A stretch of 22,657 nt of DNA, from positions 1 through 22,657 of the forward strand of contig SOIC01000167.1 in NCBI GenBank assembly GCA_004377275.1, read 5' to 3'. The notes beneath the pieces were generated by a model. It did no database searches. It had not been told where the DNA came from and saw only the letters and a program-made list of their open reading frames with translations. The translations under genes and the position numbers were made by a program. The first letter of the stretch is position 1, and each line of letters begins with the position of its first letter. Below are positions 1 through 7,614 of the stretch, piece after piece. The stretch comes from Dehalococcoidia bacterium. GTDB lineage: Bacteria > Chloroflexota > Dehalococcoidia > E44-bin15.

Positions 1-839
1 GGATCAGCCTGATTTTCGCTCTTGGACAGCGAAGCTATGATCATCCCGATACCTATGGAGCATAAGGCAGTGAGTGCGAAGACGAGAAAGACCAATCCTG
101 CGCTGCCAACTATATCCAGCCCCATGAGGTATGCTATTACAATAAAAATTATTATCTGGGCAATGCCAACTGCAAACAGGCATAAAGAATAGGCTGATAT
201 GAACTCCCAGGGCCTTGTAGGTGTGGTCAGCAATCGGGCTAGGACCCCTTTTTCCTTGTCTCTGACCATCATCCTGGCTGAGGTCGGTATCAATATCAAA
301 AGACCAAATATTATTATCCCCGGCGCTATGAAATCGATATAGGTGATTTCGCTTTCTATGTGTATGGGGCTAGCGTTAAGGGTTACCGGCACCTCTATCC
401 GTGCAAAGGAGCGGGTAACGGCATCGATCATGGAAATGACCTGCTCTTTCACTATCAAGTCGCTCTCATCATAGGTAATGTCCAAAGCTATGTTTTCTTT
501 CTCACCCTGCCAGTTCTGGTATACCTGTTCGCCGAATCCTTGAGGAATGGTGATATAGGCCCTTAAGTCGCCGGCCTTCAGGTCCTCCAGGGCTTGGGAT
601 GAGTCATCATACAGGGTGATTTCAAAAGCCGTGGCCAGTGCCTCATCGACAAAGGCTTGGGAAATCTCACTCTGGTCCTGATCAACCACACCAAGGGAAT
701 AGGTAGGGGTTGTCTCGCCACTAAAAGCAAAGCCAAAAAGCAGCATAAACACTAGAGGAAACCCCAAGAGGAACCCCAGGCTCAACGGGTCTCTATAGGT
801 CTCCTTTAGGTTCCTTTTGAAAAGTTCCAGGAACCTCAT
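1..839 (-). CDS. ABC-2 type transporter permease, 3' end cut by window edge
   Basis: Membrane subunit of an ABC exporter. I translated it by hand from the ATG at 839; about 279 residues are visible before the window edge. It starts MRFLELFKRNLKETYRD, followed by a first membrane span (about residues 20-40, GFLLGFPLVFMLLFGFAFSG). A large extracytoplasmic domain follows (about 41-170), then spans beginning FIAPGIIIFGLLILIP, further on FAVGIAQIIIFIVIAYL and GLVFLVFALTALCSIGIG. This layout, with one span, a big loop and then a cluster of spans, is that of the YhgE/DrrB-like ABC2_membrane_3 family, usually about 370 residues, so roughly 90 residues are missing. Its ATG overlaps the stop of the ATPase gene as ATGA (836-839), which implies translational coupling. 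Substrate unknown; drug, lipid or peptide export are all possible. Confidence 0.85.
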   Translation of the reverse strand, partial: MRFLELFKRNLKETYRDPLSLGFLLGFPLVFMLLFGFAFSGETTPTYSLGVVDQDQSEISQAFVDEALATAFEITLYDDSSQALEDLKAGDLRAYITIPQGFGEQVYQNWQGEKENIALDITYDESDLIVKEQVISMIDAVTRSFARIEVPVTLNASPIHIESEITYIDFIAPGIIIFGLLILIPTSARMMVRDKEKGVLARLLTTPTRPWEFISAYSLCLFAVGIAQIIIFIVIAYLMGLDIVGSAGLVFLVFALTALCSIGIGMIIASLSKSENQAD

Positions 840-1783
840 TCCCTCAGCTCCTTCCCGGTGATCTGGAGAAAGACATCCTCCAGGGTGGGCTGTTCCAACG
901 CAGCGGAGCGGACTACGATACCCTGCGAGTGCAGATAATCCATAATTTCCCTGAAATTCAGGTCTTTCCCCGAGACCCTCAAATTGCCGCTGGCACTATC
1001 CACCTCGGCGTATCTGTCCATAGTCCTCAATCCATCGATGGCTTCTGCCGACAGGTTCTCGGCTGAGATAATCATGGTGTTTGTATCCGAGATCTTCTTT
1101 TTGAGTTCATCAGGGGTGCCCAGGGCCACGATCTTCCCCTCGTCTATGATCCCAACCCTGTCGGACAGAACATCGGCCTCCTCCAGATAGTGGGTGGTTA
1201 AGAGGATGGTCTTCTTTCCTTTAAGCTCTGCTATATAGTCCCAGATGGCTCTTCTCGACTGAGGGTCGAGCCCCAGGGTGGGCTCATCCAAGAACAGGAT
1301 CTCGGGATCGGGGACCAGGGCCATTATCAGGTTAAGCCTTCTCTTCATCCCCCCTGAGAACTTCCCCACCCGGTCCTTAGCCCTCTCCAGGAGGCCCACA
1401 GTCTCAAGTAGCTCTTCAGACCTTTTCCTTAGTTCCTTTGAGTCGATGCGGTGAACCCGGCCGATGAGGCTGAGGTTCTCCCATGAGTTGAGGTGCTCTG
1501 AGATTGTTGTCTCCTGGGGGGCGACACCGATGAGCTCCTTTACTCTAAAGGGCTCTTTCATAATGTCGTAGCCCATTATGGAGGCGGTACCGCTTGTCGG
1601 CTTGAGGAGGCAGCAAAGTATATTGATAGTAGTGGTCTTGCCAGCGCCGTTGGGGCCGAGGAGGGAGAAGAGCTCGCCTCTTCTAATCTCTAGACTAATG
1701 CTGTCTACTGCCATCAGGCCGTCAAACCTCTTGGTGAGGGCAAATATCTGGATAGCCAAAGTGTTACTATTCAGTTTGCTCAT
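836..1783 (-). CDS. ABC transporter ATP-binding protein (DrrA/CcmA-like)
   Basis: Cytoplasmic ATPase that pairs with the ABC-2 permease encoded immediately downstream. Starting at the ATG at 1783 (315 residues), Walker A GPNGAGKT is at about 43-50, the signature FSGGMKRRL at about 142-150, Walker B ILFLDEPTLGLDP follows, and the H-loop is in TTHYLEEAD. The C-terminal part (about 225-315) is the DrrA-type extension, ending in the usual PTLEDVFLQITG. An in-frame ATG at 1816 would add 11 residues, but a strong ribosome site (AAAGGGGG, 1788-1795) lies just before 1783, so I prefer 1783. The start overlaps the methyltransferase 3' end by 17 bases. Exported substrate unknown. Confidence 0.92.
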   Translation of the reverse strand: MSKLNSNTLAIQIFALTKRFDGLMAVDSISLEIRRGELFSLLGPNGAGKTTTINILCCLLKPTSGTASIMGYDIMKEPFRVKELIGVAPQETTISEHLNSWENLSLIGRVHRIDSKELRKRSEELLETVGLLERAKDRVGKFSGGMKRRLNLIMALVPDPEILFLDEPTLGLDPQSRRAIWDYIAELKGKKTILLTTHYLEEADVLSDRVGIIDEGKIVALGTPDELKKKISDTNTMIISAENLSAEAIDGLRTMDRYAEVDSASGNLRVSGKDLNFREIMDYLHSQGIVVRSAALEQPTLEDVFLQITGKELRE

Positions 1784-2324
1784 GTTGCCCCCTTTCAAAA
1801 TTGAGAAGCTTGCCATGCTGATCTCTCAAGGAGAAAAGGCCATCCTTCTCTGCAATTTCTAAGACATCCTCTACTTTTATGTGCTCAGCTAAAATTGAGA
1901 GCAGGCCGTTTTCCTTCATAACTCTATGTAGCTCTTTCAACAATGCTCGCTTATCTTTTATACTGCGAATCACGTCATACAACAGAACTACATCTATGCT
2001 TTCATCGGGTAGCCCGGTATCCCTATCTGAAAGGATTGTGGCGATATTGGTCAAGCCTTCCTTATTTGCCTTTTTCTCAACCGCACTGATGGCCAGAGGG
2101 TGTATATCCAGGGCGTCAACCCTTCCATTTTCACCAACCATCCTGGCAGCAGGGATAACATAACTTCCCGAACCACAGCCGAAGTCCAGTAAGGTTTGTC
2201 CTTCCTTGATGCCGACTTTCTCTAGCTGCTTTCCCGGGTCCCTAAACCTATCCCGTATCCTGAAAAAGAAAGACATCATCCTAAACCCGATATCTGGCAT
2301 TGGTTTGTCTTTTCGCTCATTCAT
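1767..2324 (-). CDS. class I SAM-dependent methyltransferase
   Basis: Small Rossmann-fold methyltransferase, 185 residues from the ATG at 2324. Motif I is LLDFGCGSGSYVIPAAR, the acidic end of strand 2 is VDALDIHP, and a motif IV-like stretch is DVVLLYDVIRSI. A post-I pattern KELHRVMKENGLLSIL follows, as in Methyltransf_11/25 proteins of the UbiE/ArsM-like group. The acceptor substrate cannot be read from the sequence. An upstream in-frame ATG (2342) forms an ATGA overlap with the ade stop, but the purine-rich ribosome site (GGGGGGAGGG) sits between the two ATGs and favours 2324. It lies between ade and the ABC exporter genes in one tight operon, so it may modify something connected with the exporter, or be an unrelated passenger. 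Confidence 0.85.
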   Translation of the reverse strand: MNERKDKPMPDIGFRMMSFFFRIRDRFRDPGKQLEKVGIKEGQTLLDFGCGSGSYVIPAARMVGENGRVDALDIHPLAISAVEKKANKEGLTNIATILSDRDTGLPDESIDVVLLYDVIRSIKDKRALLKELHRVMKENGLLSILAEHIKVEDVLEIAEKDGLFSLRDQHGKLLNFERGQHEQTE

Positions 2325-2338
2325 TTCCCTCCCCCCTT

Positions 2339-4033
2339 TCATTCTAGGAGCTTAAATTTGATCACATCCACCATTCCCAGGTCGGTGAGCCTCAGCTCAG
2401 GGATCACGGGGAGGGCGAGAAAGGAGAGGGTGGCAAAGGGAGAAGCGAGCCTCGCCCCCAGTTCTGCGGCGATTCTTTCGAGCTTTTCTAGCTTATTGAC
2501 CATAGTTTCCAGCGGTTCATCAGATAGCAGGCCGGCGATAGGCAAAGGGAGGGCGTCTAAAATCTTGCCCTCAGCGGCGATTACTAGACCGCCCCCCAGC
2601 CTCTCTACCTCCTTGATGGCAGTGTATATGTCCACATCGTTTGTCCCAAGAGCGATAATGTTGTGGGAATCGTGTGCGATGGATGAGGCCAATGCTCCCC
2701 GCTTCAGCCCAAAGCCCTTCACCAGCCCCAGGCCGATGTTCCCGGTGGCTTTATGCCTTTCTACCACCACTAGCTTGAGGATGTCCTGCTCGATATTGGG
2801 CACCACAAACCCACCGGCAACCTTTGCCCTTTCTGCAACCTTTTTGGTGATTATCTGGTTGGGTACGATCTCTATAATGTGGGAGGTTCCTTTGGGTGCA
2901 GGTATTTTTAGCGCTTCTACATCGAAGGGCTTAACATTCATGGTATGAGTCATTGCTTTGTTCTCTCGCAACGCGGGCGAAAAAAGCGGATTGCCATCTC
3001 TGGCTACCAGCTTTCCGCGGTAGAATACCATCTCCGCTTTGAATGCAGCTAGGTCGGCGGTTACCACCAGATTGGCAAGATAGCCCGGCGCAATCGCCCC
3101 CAGGCCGGGGAGCCTGAAGTAATCAGCGCTATTTATAGTGGCCATCTGGATGGCGCGTACCGGGTCGAGCCCCAGTTTAATTGCTTTCCTTACCACGGCA
3201 TCGATGTCGCCATCGCGCAATAGGTCGGCACAGCTTCGGTCGTCGACTACGAAAAGGCATCTTTTGTAGGTCTTATCGGTAACCAGGGGAAGGAGTGCCT
3301 CAAGGTTCTTCTCCGAGGAGCCCTCTCGAATCATCACATACATCCCCCGCTGGAGCTTCTCCCTTGCCTCCTCGAGTGAGGTGGATTCATGGTCGGAAAC
3401 GATGCCACAGGCGATGTAGGCATTGAGATTCTTACTATCGAGTCCTGGGGCATGACCATCGACTATTTTGCCCTGTGACGCGGCTATTTTCGATAGTATC
3501 TCCGCATCGGCGGCGAGCACGCCGGGGAAGTTCATCACCTCACCCAACCCGATGGTATTCTCCCACGATAGGGCAGAGGCAATATCCTCCACCGTCACCT
3601 GGGCCCCCGAGGTCTCCAGCGAGGTTGCGGGGACACAGGAGGGCACCATGAAATAGAGCTCAAGGGGCAATGAGCGGGCACAGCTCATCATATATTTTAC
3701 CCCCTCAAGCCCCTTCACATTGGCAATTTCGTGGAAGTCGGTTACTACGGCTGAGACGCCACGGGGCACCACCGCCTGGGCATAGCGGGGGATATGGAGC
3801 ATGGAGCTTTCGGGATGGACATGACCGTCGATAAGGCCCGGGGAGAGGTATTTGCCGGTGAGGTCGATAACCTCTTTACCAAGCTGATAATCGCCGACCC
3901 CGGCGATCTTTTCACCGTAGATAGCAACATTTCCCTCCTCGATCTCGCCATTAAAGGTATTCACTATCTTAGCACGGGACAGGATCAGGTCTGCGGGGGA
4001 CTCCCCTTTCGCTACCGAGATCAAGCTTTTCAC
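2339..4033 (-). CDS. ade: adenine deaminase
   Basis: Amidohydrolase that converts adenine to hypoxanthine and ammonia (EC 3.5.4.2 family). 564 residues, the usual length. Metal and active-site landmarks are all visible: HVH at 71-73 in SPGLIDGHVHPESS, GLGEVMNFPGV around 162-172, VDGHAPGL with His194, and SDHES at 213-217. The C-terminal half has the Ade-specific blocks beginning KGFGLKRGALASSIAHDSHN and, near the end, FATLSFLALPVIPELRLTD. The start is GTG at 4033, six bases after the hpt stop; the N-terminal LISVAKGESPADLIL matches the conserved beginning of the family. No clear ribosome site precedes it, so coupling to hpt translation is likely. Together with Hpt it forms a complete adenine-to-IMP salvage step. 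Confidence 0.95.
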   Translation of the reverse strand: MKSLISVAKGESPADLILSRAKIVNTFNGEIEEGNVAIYGEKIAGVGDYQLGKEVIDLTGKYLSPGLIDGHVHPESSMLHIPRYAQAVVPRGVSAVVTDFHEIANVKGLEGVKYMMSCARSLPLELYFMVPSCVPATSLETSGAQVTVEDIASALSWENTIGLGEVMNFPGVLAADAEILSKIAASQGKIVDGHAPGLDSKNLNAYIACGIVSDHESTSLEEAREKLQRGMYVMIREGSSEKNLEALLPLVTDKTYKRCLFVVDDRSCADLLRDGDIDAVVRKAIKLGLDPVRAIQMATINSADYFRLPGLGAIAPGYLANLVVTADLAAFKAEMVFYRGKLVARDGNPLFSPALRENKAMTHTMNVKPFDVEALKIPAPKGTSHIIEIVPNQIITKKVAERAKVAGGFVVPNIEQDILKLVVVERHKATGNIGLGLVKGFGLKRGALASSIAHDSHNIIALGTNDVDIYTAIKEVERLGGGLVIAAEGKILDALPLPIAGLLSDEPLETMVNKLEKLERIAAELGARLASPFATLSFLALPVIPELRLTDLGMVDVIKFKLLE

Positions 4034-4039
4034 ACTAAT

Positions 4040-4567
4040 CTAGTCCTCCACGACATAAAGATCGGGAAGGTATCTATATTGCTCGTCGTAGTCAATACCG
4101 TATCCAACTACGAACTCATCTTGCACCTGAACACCAATATAGTCTATTAGAACATTGAGCTTGCGCCGTGCAACCTTATCTACTAATACACATAGCCGTA
4201 AAGAGGCTGGCTTTCTCCGACGCAACTCCTCTAAAAAAAGGCTGAGCGTGAGGCCAGAATCAATGATATCCTCGACAATCAGAACATCCTTGCCTTCTAT
4301 AGAGGACTCAAGTCCGTGGATGACCTTGATCTCGCCTGAACTCTCTGTACCCGACCCATAACTAGACAATATGACAAAATCTACCTCCAGGGGCATATTA
4401 AGTGCACGTATCAGGTCGGCCATAAAGACAAAGCTACCTTTAAGAATGCCCACTAAAACAGGTGTTTTTTGCTTGTAATCCCTACGTATTTCTTCGGCAA
4501 GGCGATCAACCACGTCTCTTATTTGCTCGTGGTTCAAAAGGACTCGGTTAACTCTCTTTGTAGACAT
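4040..4567 (-). CDS. hpt: hypoxanthine phosphoribosyltransferase
   Basis: Transfers the phosphoribosyl group of PRPP to hypoxanthine (and often guanine), giving IMP/GMP in purine salvage. 175 residues, normal for bacterial Hpt. The PRPP-binding loop VLIVEDIIDSGLTL is at 95-108, the Lys-Gly pair of loop I is in GILKGSFVFMADL (about 40-52), loop II is SSYGSGTESSGEI, and the C-terminal VDKVARRK and DEFVVGYGIDYDEQYRYLPDLYVV blocks carry the purine-contacting residues. The ATG at 4567 has no convincing ribosome site. It starts 9 bases after the stop of the degraded reading frame upstream, so it may once have been coupled to it. Confidence 0.95.
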   Translation of the reverse strand: MSTKRVNRVLLNHEQIRDVVDRLAEEIRRDYKQKTPVLVGILKGSFVFMADLIRALNMPLEVDFVILSSYGSGTESSGEIKVIHGLESSIEGKDVLIVEDIIDSGLTLSLFLEELRRRKPASLRLCVLVDKVARRKLNVLIDYIGVQVQDEFVVGYGIDYDEQYRYLPDLYVVED

Positions 4568-4576
4568 AGTTCAGCA

Positions 4577-5100
4577 TCACTTTATAGGCGCTTTGTTCCA
4601 TGGTGTTATATTTCGTTTTTCGCCTGCGGCATACGCTATCTTAATTTCCAGTGAATATTGCCGACCTTCTTGGATGCCTTCGCAGATGCCTCCTGGCCGA
4701 ATAGCAAAGCTGGCGCTTTGAATCACCCACGGCAATAGTAGATATGACAAGTGCCACTTCCTCAGGCTGTTCTTGGTATTTTGGAACGAGGAAATTGATG
4801 TCATAACAGGTGCATACCTCTAACGAATAAATAGTGAGTTCATCGATCGTTGTTTCTTTGACGGCCGGTAACTATACTAGAAACCAGGCCAGGACTTATT
4901 AAGATGGCCATGAACTTACTATAAAGTTCTCCCGCGCCAGAAATCAATTGATGTGGGTAAATCTTAGGCTGACTCATGCAGATCATCAGTTGCGGATCGG
5001 CACGCCTTGCCGTTCTCATTTCCCTTATTGAGATAAGAAGTGCCAGCGCCGTGATACCTGCTACAGCGAAAGACACATACGTGATAGTATCCGAATCCAT
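4577..5100 (-). pseudogene. remnant of a small membrane-anchored protein, two frameshifts
   Basis: No single frame explains this stretch, but three consecutive frames join into one coherent protein of about 170 residues. Part 1 (5100 to about 4850) starts MDSDTITYVSFAVAGITALA, has one membrane span at about residues 6-24, then a basic REMRTARR and a beta-rich segment ending PGLVSSIVT. Part 2 (about 4868 to 4720, +1 frame) reads AVKETTIDELTIYSLEV and continues to VALVISTIAVGDSK. Part 3 (about 4712 to 4577) reads SASFAIRPGG then EGRQYSLEIKIAYAAGEKR. The layout (short N-terminal span, then a beta-sandwich-like domain) resembles uncharacterised anchored proteins. The first shift must lie between 4871 and 4842, the second between 4819 and 4641, most likely near 4712-4720. 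It could be a decayed gene or assembly errors. Part 1 could also be a genuine 86-residue protein. Confidence 0.5.
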
Positions 5101-5155
5101 CTTGCCCTTCTGATCTTCTCTTTGGTGAGTAAGAGTTCATGTTGCCGGGGAGCGG

Positions 5156-6637
5156 TCATGGCTCTATTTCCTTGAGGCCCGCGGCCACTATCAGCTTGGG
5201 CTCAGTGAGAGCCTGGACCTCCTCAGCTGTCCAACCAGGGGCTACCTCCCTTAGCAGAAGCCCCTCCATGGTAACCTCGATCACAGCCAGGTCAGTAACG
5301 ATTAGATCTACACACTTCTTGGCGGTGAGGGGGTAGCTGCACTCCTTCACTATCTTGGGCTTTCCCTCCTTGGTGGTATGCTCCATGGTGATGATCACCC
5401 TTTTAGCCCCCACGACCAGGTCCATTCCACCACCTATGGTACCACCAAGGGCGTCAGTGCCAGCGTTCCAATTTGCCAGGTCCCCCTTCCCTGAAATCTC
5501 AAATGCTCCCAGAATGGTTATCAGCCGACCGCCTCTTATCATAGCCACGGAGGTGAGGACGTCACACAGCGCCATGCCAGATACTGGGGTGAAAAATCTC
5601 CCCGCGCCATCGATATAGTGCAATTCTGCCTTTTCCACCTCGTCCTCCATTACCGGAGGTCCGTAGCCCAGAGCGCCATTCTCTGAATGAAGGATAACGC
5701 CCTCAGGCATATAGAGGGCACAAAGCCTCGGTATCCCGACTCCCAGGTTAGCATAGTCGCCGTCCCTCAGTTCCCTTGCCGCCCTCTTCGCTATGGTATC
5801 CCTATTAAGTCTCTCCTTCATCTCCCCAGTCTCTACCTTGGCTAGTCCACGGCTCAAATCACTACCTATCCGCCTGAACAACCTCTTGCGCGCGAACTCC
5901 CACTCATGCAATCTATATACCAATTCCTTCCTTCTCTTAGGACTACCGAGACTCCCTTCAGGGATATTCACTATGCGGTCGACAAATATTCCCGGGGTCA
6001 CCACGTGCTCGGGATCGATCTCACCCACCTCTACTATTTCATCCACTTCAGCGATTGTGACTTTGGCTGCCATCGCCATTACCGGTTGGTCCATCCTGTG
6101 AGTTCCCAGGTAGTACAGATTGCCCATCTTGTCCGCCTTGTGAGCCATGATGAACGCGTAGTCGGGCAATATCGGCTTTTCGTAGATGTACTCCTTGCCA
6201 TCGATAACCCTCTTCTCCTTACCTTCCTCCAGAATGGTTCCCACGCCTATAGGGCTATAAATCGCACCAAGGCCAGTGGCACCGGCAAGGAGCCTTGAAG
6301 GCAAGGTGCCGTGGCTGGTGAACTCTACCTCCAGCCCCTTTTCCACATATTCTTTCACGAAAGCCCCGGCACCCAGTTGCTGGATACCTACCACAGCGGT
6401 TATCAGCTTCTTCATTTGGGGAAGTAGGGCTGAGGGCAGGACAGCCTGCTCCTCGCTGAAAATAGCGGGTATCAGGTTGTGGGTGATGATAGTGAGGTCC
6501 TTCAGACCCTTTCTCTTGATTGCAGCGATCAGGTTCTGAGCAGTGCCAGCGGGCCCCCAAGACTCCATGGCGATAGAAGCGCCATCAGGGATATCCGCCA
6601 CTGCCTCGTCGAAACTGGCAAATACCTTATTTTTCAT
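5156..6637 (-). CDS. fused alpha-beta family I CoA-transferase (3-oxoacid/acyl-CoA type)
   Basis: Moves CoA between two carboxylic acids through a glutamyl-CoA thioester. 493 residues combine both subunits. The N-terminal alpha-like half (about 1-245) contains IPDGASIAMESWGPAGTAQN, a changed form of the usual glycine-rich GGFG..G.P motif. The beta-like half starts at about 280 (TIAKRAARELRDGDYANLGV) and holds the catalytic glutamate, Glu319, in LHSENGALGYGP. The fused form and length match SCOT-like enzymes, but the substrate pair (acetoacetate, propionate, glutaconate or other) cannot be decided. It has its own promoter and a leader of about 97 bases. The ribosome site GAGGGG lies about 10 bases before the ATG. 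It fits the acyl-CoA theme of the window. Confidence 0.88.
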   Translation of the reverse strand: MKNKVFASFDEAVADIPDGASIAMESWGPAGTAQNLIAAIKRKGLKDLTIITHNLIPAIFSEEQAVLPSALLPQMKKLITAVVGIQQLGAGAFVKEYVEKGLEVEFTSHGTLPSRLLAGATGLGAIYSPIGVGTILEEGKEKRVIDGKEYIYEKPILPDYAFIMAHKADKMGNLYYLGTHRMDQPVMAMAAKVTIAEVDEIVEVGEIDPEHVVTPGIFVDRIVNIPEGSLGSPKRRKELVYRLHEWEFARKRLFRRIGSDLSRGLAKVETGEMKERLNRDTIAKRAARELRDGDYANLGVGIPRLCALYMPEGVILHSENGALGYGPPVMEDEVEKAELHYIDGAGRFFTPVSGMALCDVLTSVAMIRGGRLITILGAFEISGKGDLANWNAGTDALGGTIGGGMDLVVGAKRVIITMEHTTKEGKPKIVKECSYPLTAKKCVDLIVTDLAVIEVTMEGLLLREVAPGWTAEEVQALTEPKLIVAAGLKEIEP

Positions 6638-6671
6638 ACTTATTATCCCCTCAGATTTAGATAATATTTCA

Positions 6672-6695
6672 GTTCCACCATCTCATATATGGAAC
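6672..6695. promoter_or_regulatory. inverted repeat in the CoA-transferase leader
   Basis: GTTCCA and TGGAAC form a perfect 6-base inverted repeat with a 12-base loop, inside the presumed 5' leader of the CoA-transferase mRNA. On the minus strand the loop contains an ATG that opens a five-codon ORF, MRWWN, with GAGGAGG 12 bases upstream. It could be an operator, an RNA hairpin or chance. Confidence 0.25.
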
Positions 6696-6740
6696 AAACC
6701 TCCTCGACGCATAATGGTTGGAAAGCATATTTATGTGCCT

Positions 6741-6769
6741 ATTATATTTGTGGGCTTGGCCTTTGTCTA
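6741..6769 (-). promoter_or_regulatory. sigma70-like promoter for the CoA-transferase gene
   Basis: On the minus strand TAGACA (6769-6764, five of six consensus bases) is followed after exactly 17 bases by a perfect TATAAT (6746-6741). Transcription would start near 6734, about 97 bases before the ATG at 6637. It lies in the 188-base gap after btuD. Confidence 0.65.
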
Positions 6770-6825
6770 GCCTTTGCATTAGCGAGCCAGCGCCCCGCTG
6801 CCACTGCGGGAATTCCTACCCGTCC

Positions 6826-7614
6826 TCATTCAAGCGGCGACCGCTTGGGGATGACGACTACATGGGGCGACTTGGTTAAGGGGTGCTGTGTTACCTGGAC
6901 CGAGGCGGCGAAGACCTCTTCTATGGTTTCCGCGGTAAGCAATTTTTCGGGGGTGCCATCAGCGAAAATGCGTCCCTCTTTAAGCAGAAGGAGTCTGTCG
7001 AAGTAAAGGGCAGCCAGGTTAAGGTCGTGCATCGCCCCGATGACAGTAACCCCCTGTTCTCGGTTGAGGCTTTTCACCAGATCGAGGATCTCCACTTGAT
7101 GGTTGATGTCCAGGTGCGCTGTGGGCTCGTCTAGGAGAAGTATCTTGGGCTCCTGAGCAAGGGCCATGGCGAGGATAGCCTTTTGACGCTCCCCGCCGCT
7201 GAGTTCATTGAAGAAACGTTCCTTTAGCGCTGAGATTCCAATGCGCTCCATGGCTTGCTGTACCACGCGATGATCATGCTCCCCCTCATCGGAGAAGACG
7301 CTGAGGAAGGGGGTCCTTCCTAAGAGCACAACCTCCCTAAGGGTGAAAGCAAAGGGCATACTGAACTGCTGGGGTACCACAGCGACGCGTTGTGCCACCT
7401 GCCTCCGTTTCATGCTGCTTAGTATTGAGCCATCTAAGTGGATATCCCCAACTGTTGGTCGCAGCACGCCGCTCAAGAGCTTGATCAGGGTGGTCTTCCC
7501 CGAGCCATTGGGTCCCAGGAGAGCTACCATCTCGCCCTCCTGGACCAATAGGTCGATGTGGTGTAACACAGGGGTGTCACCGTAGGAAAAAGACACCTGC
7601 TTAAGGTTGATCAT
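6826..7614 (-). CDS. btuD: cobalamin ABC transporter ATP-binding protein
   Basis: ATPase of a type II importer for vitamin B12 (BtuD/FecE/HmuV family), 262 residues. Walker A GPNGSGKT at 34-41, Q-loop in VAVVPQQ (about 77-83), signature LSGGE at 138-142, Walker B KILLLDEPT at 157-165, and the H-loop His196 in AMHDLNL. The family alone would also fit siderophore or heme, but the cobalamin riboswitch at the head of the operon assigns B12 or a related corrinoid. The start ATG at 7614 shares one base with the btuC stop (TAATG), so the two genes are translationally coupled. Confidence 0.93.
   Translation of the reverse strand: MINLKQVSFSYGDTPVLHHIDLLVQEGEMVALLGPNGSGKTTLIKLLSGVLRPTVGDIHLDGSILSSMKRRQVAQRVAVVPQQFSMPFAFTLREVVLLGRTPFLSVFSDEGEHDHRVVQQAMERIGISALKERFFNELSGGERQKAILAMALAQEPKILLLDEPTAHLDINHQVEILDLVKSLNREQGVTVIGAMHDLNLAALYFDRLLLLKEGRIFADGTPEKLLTAETIEEVFAASVQVTQHPLTKSPHVVVIPKRSPLE

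Noticed and set aside
2358..2948. 196-codon plus-strand open frame opposite ade
   Set aside because: Shadow of the well-supported ade gene; composition is Ser/Pro-rich as expected for an antisense frame and no motif is seen.
6793..6815. Hairpin CCCGC...GCGGG after btuD as a terminator
   Set aside because: Five-pair stem with no following T-run on either strand.
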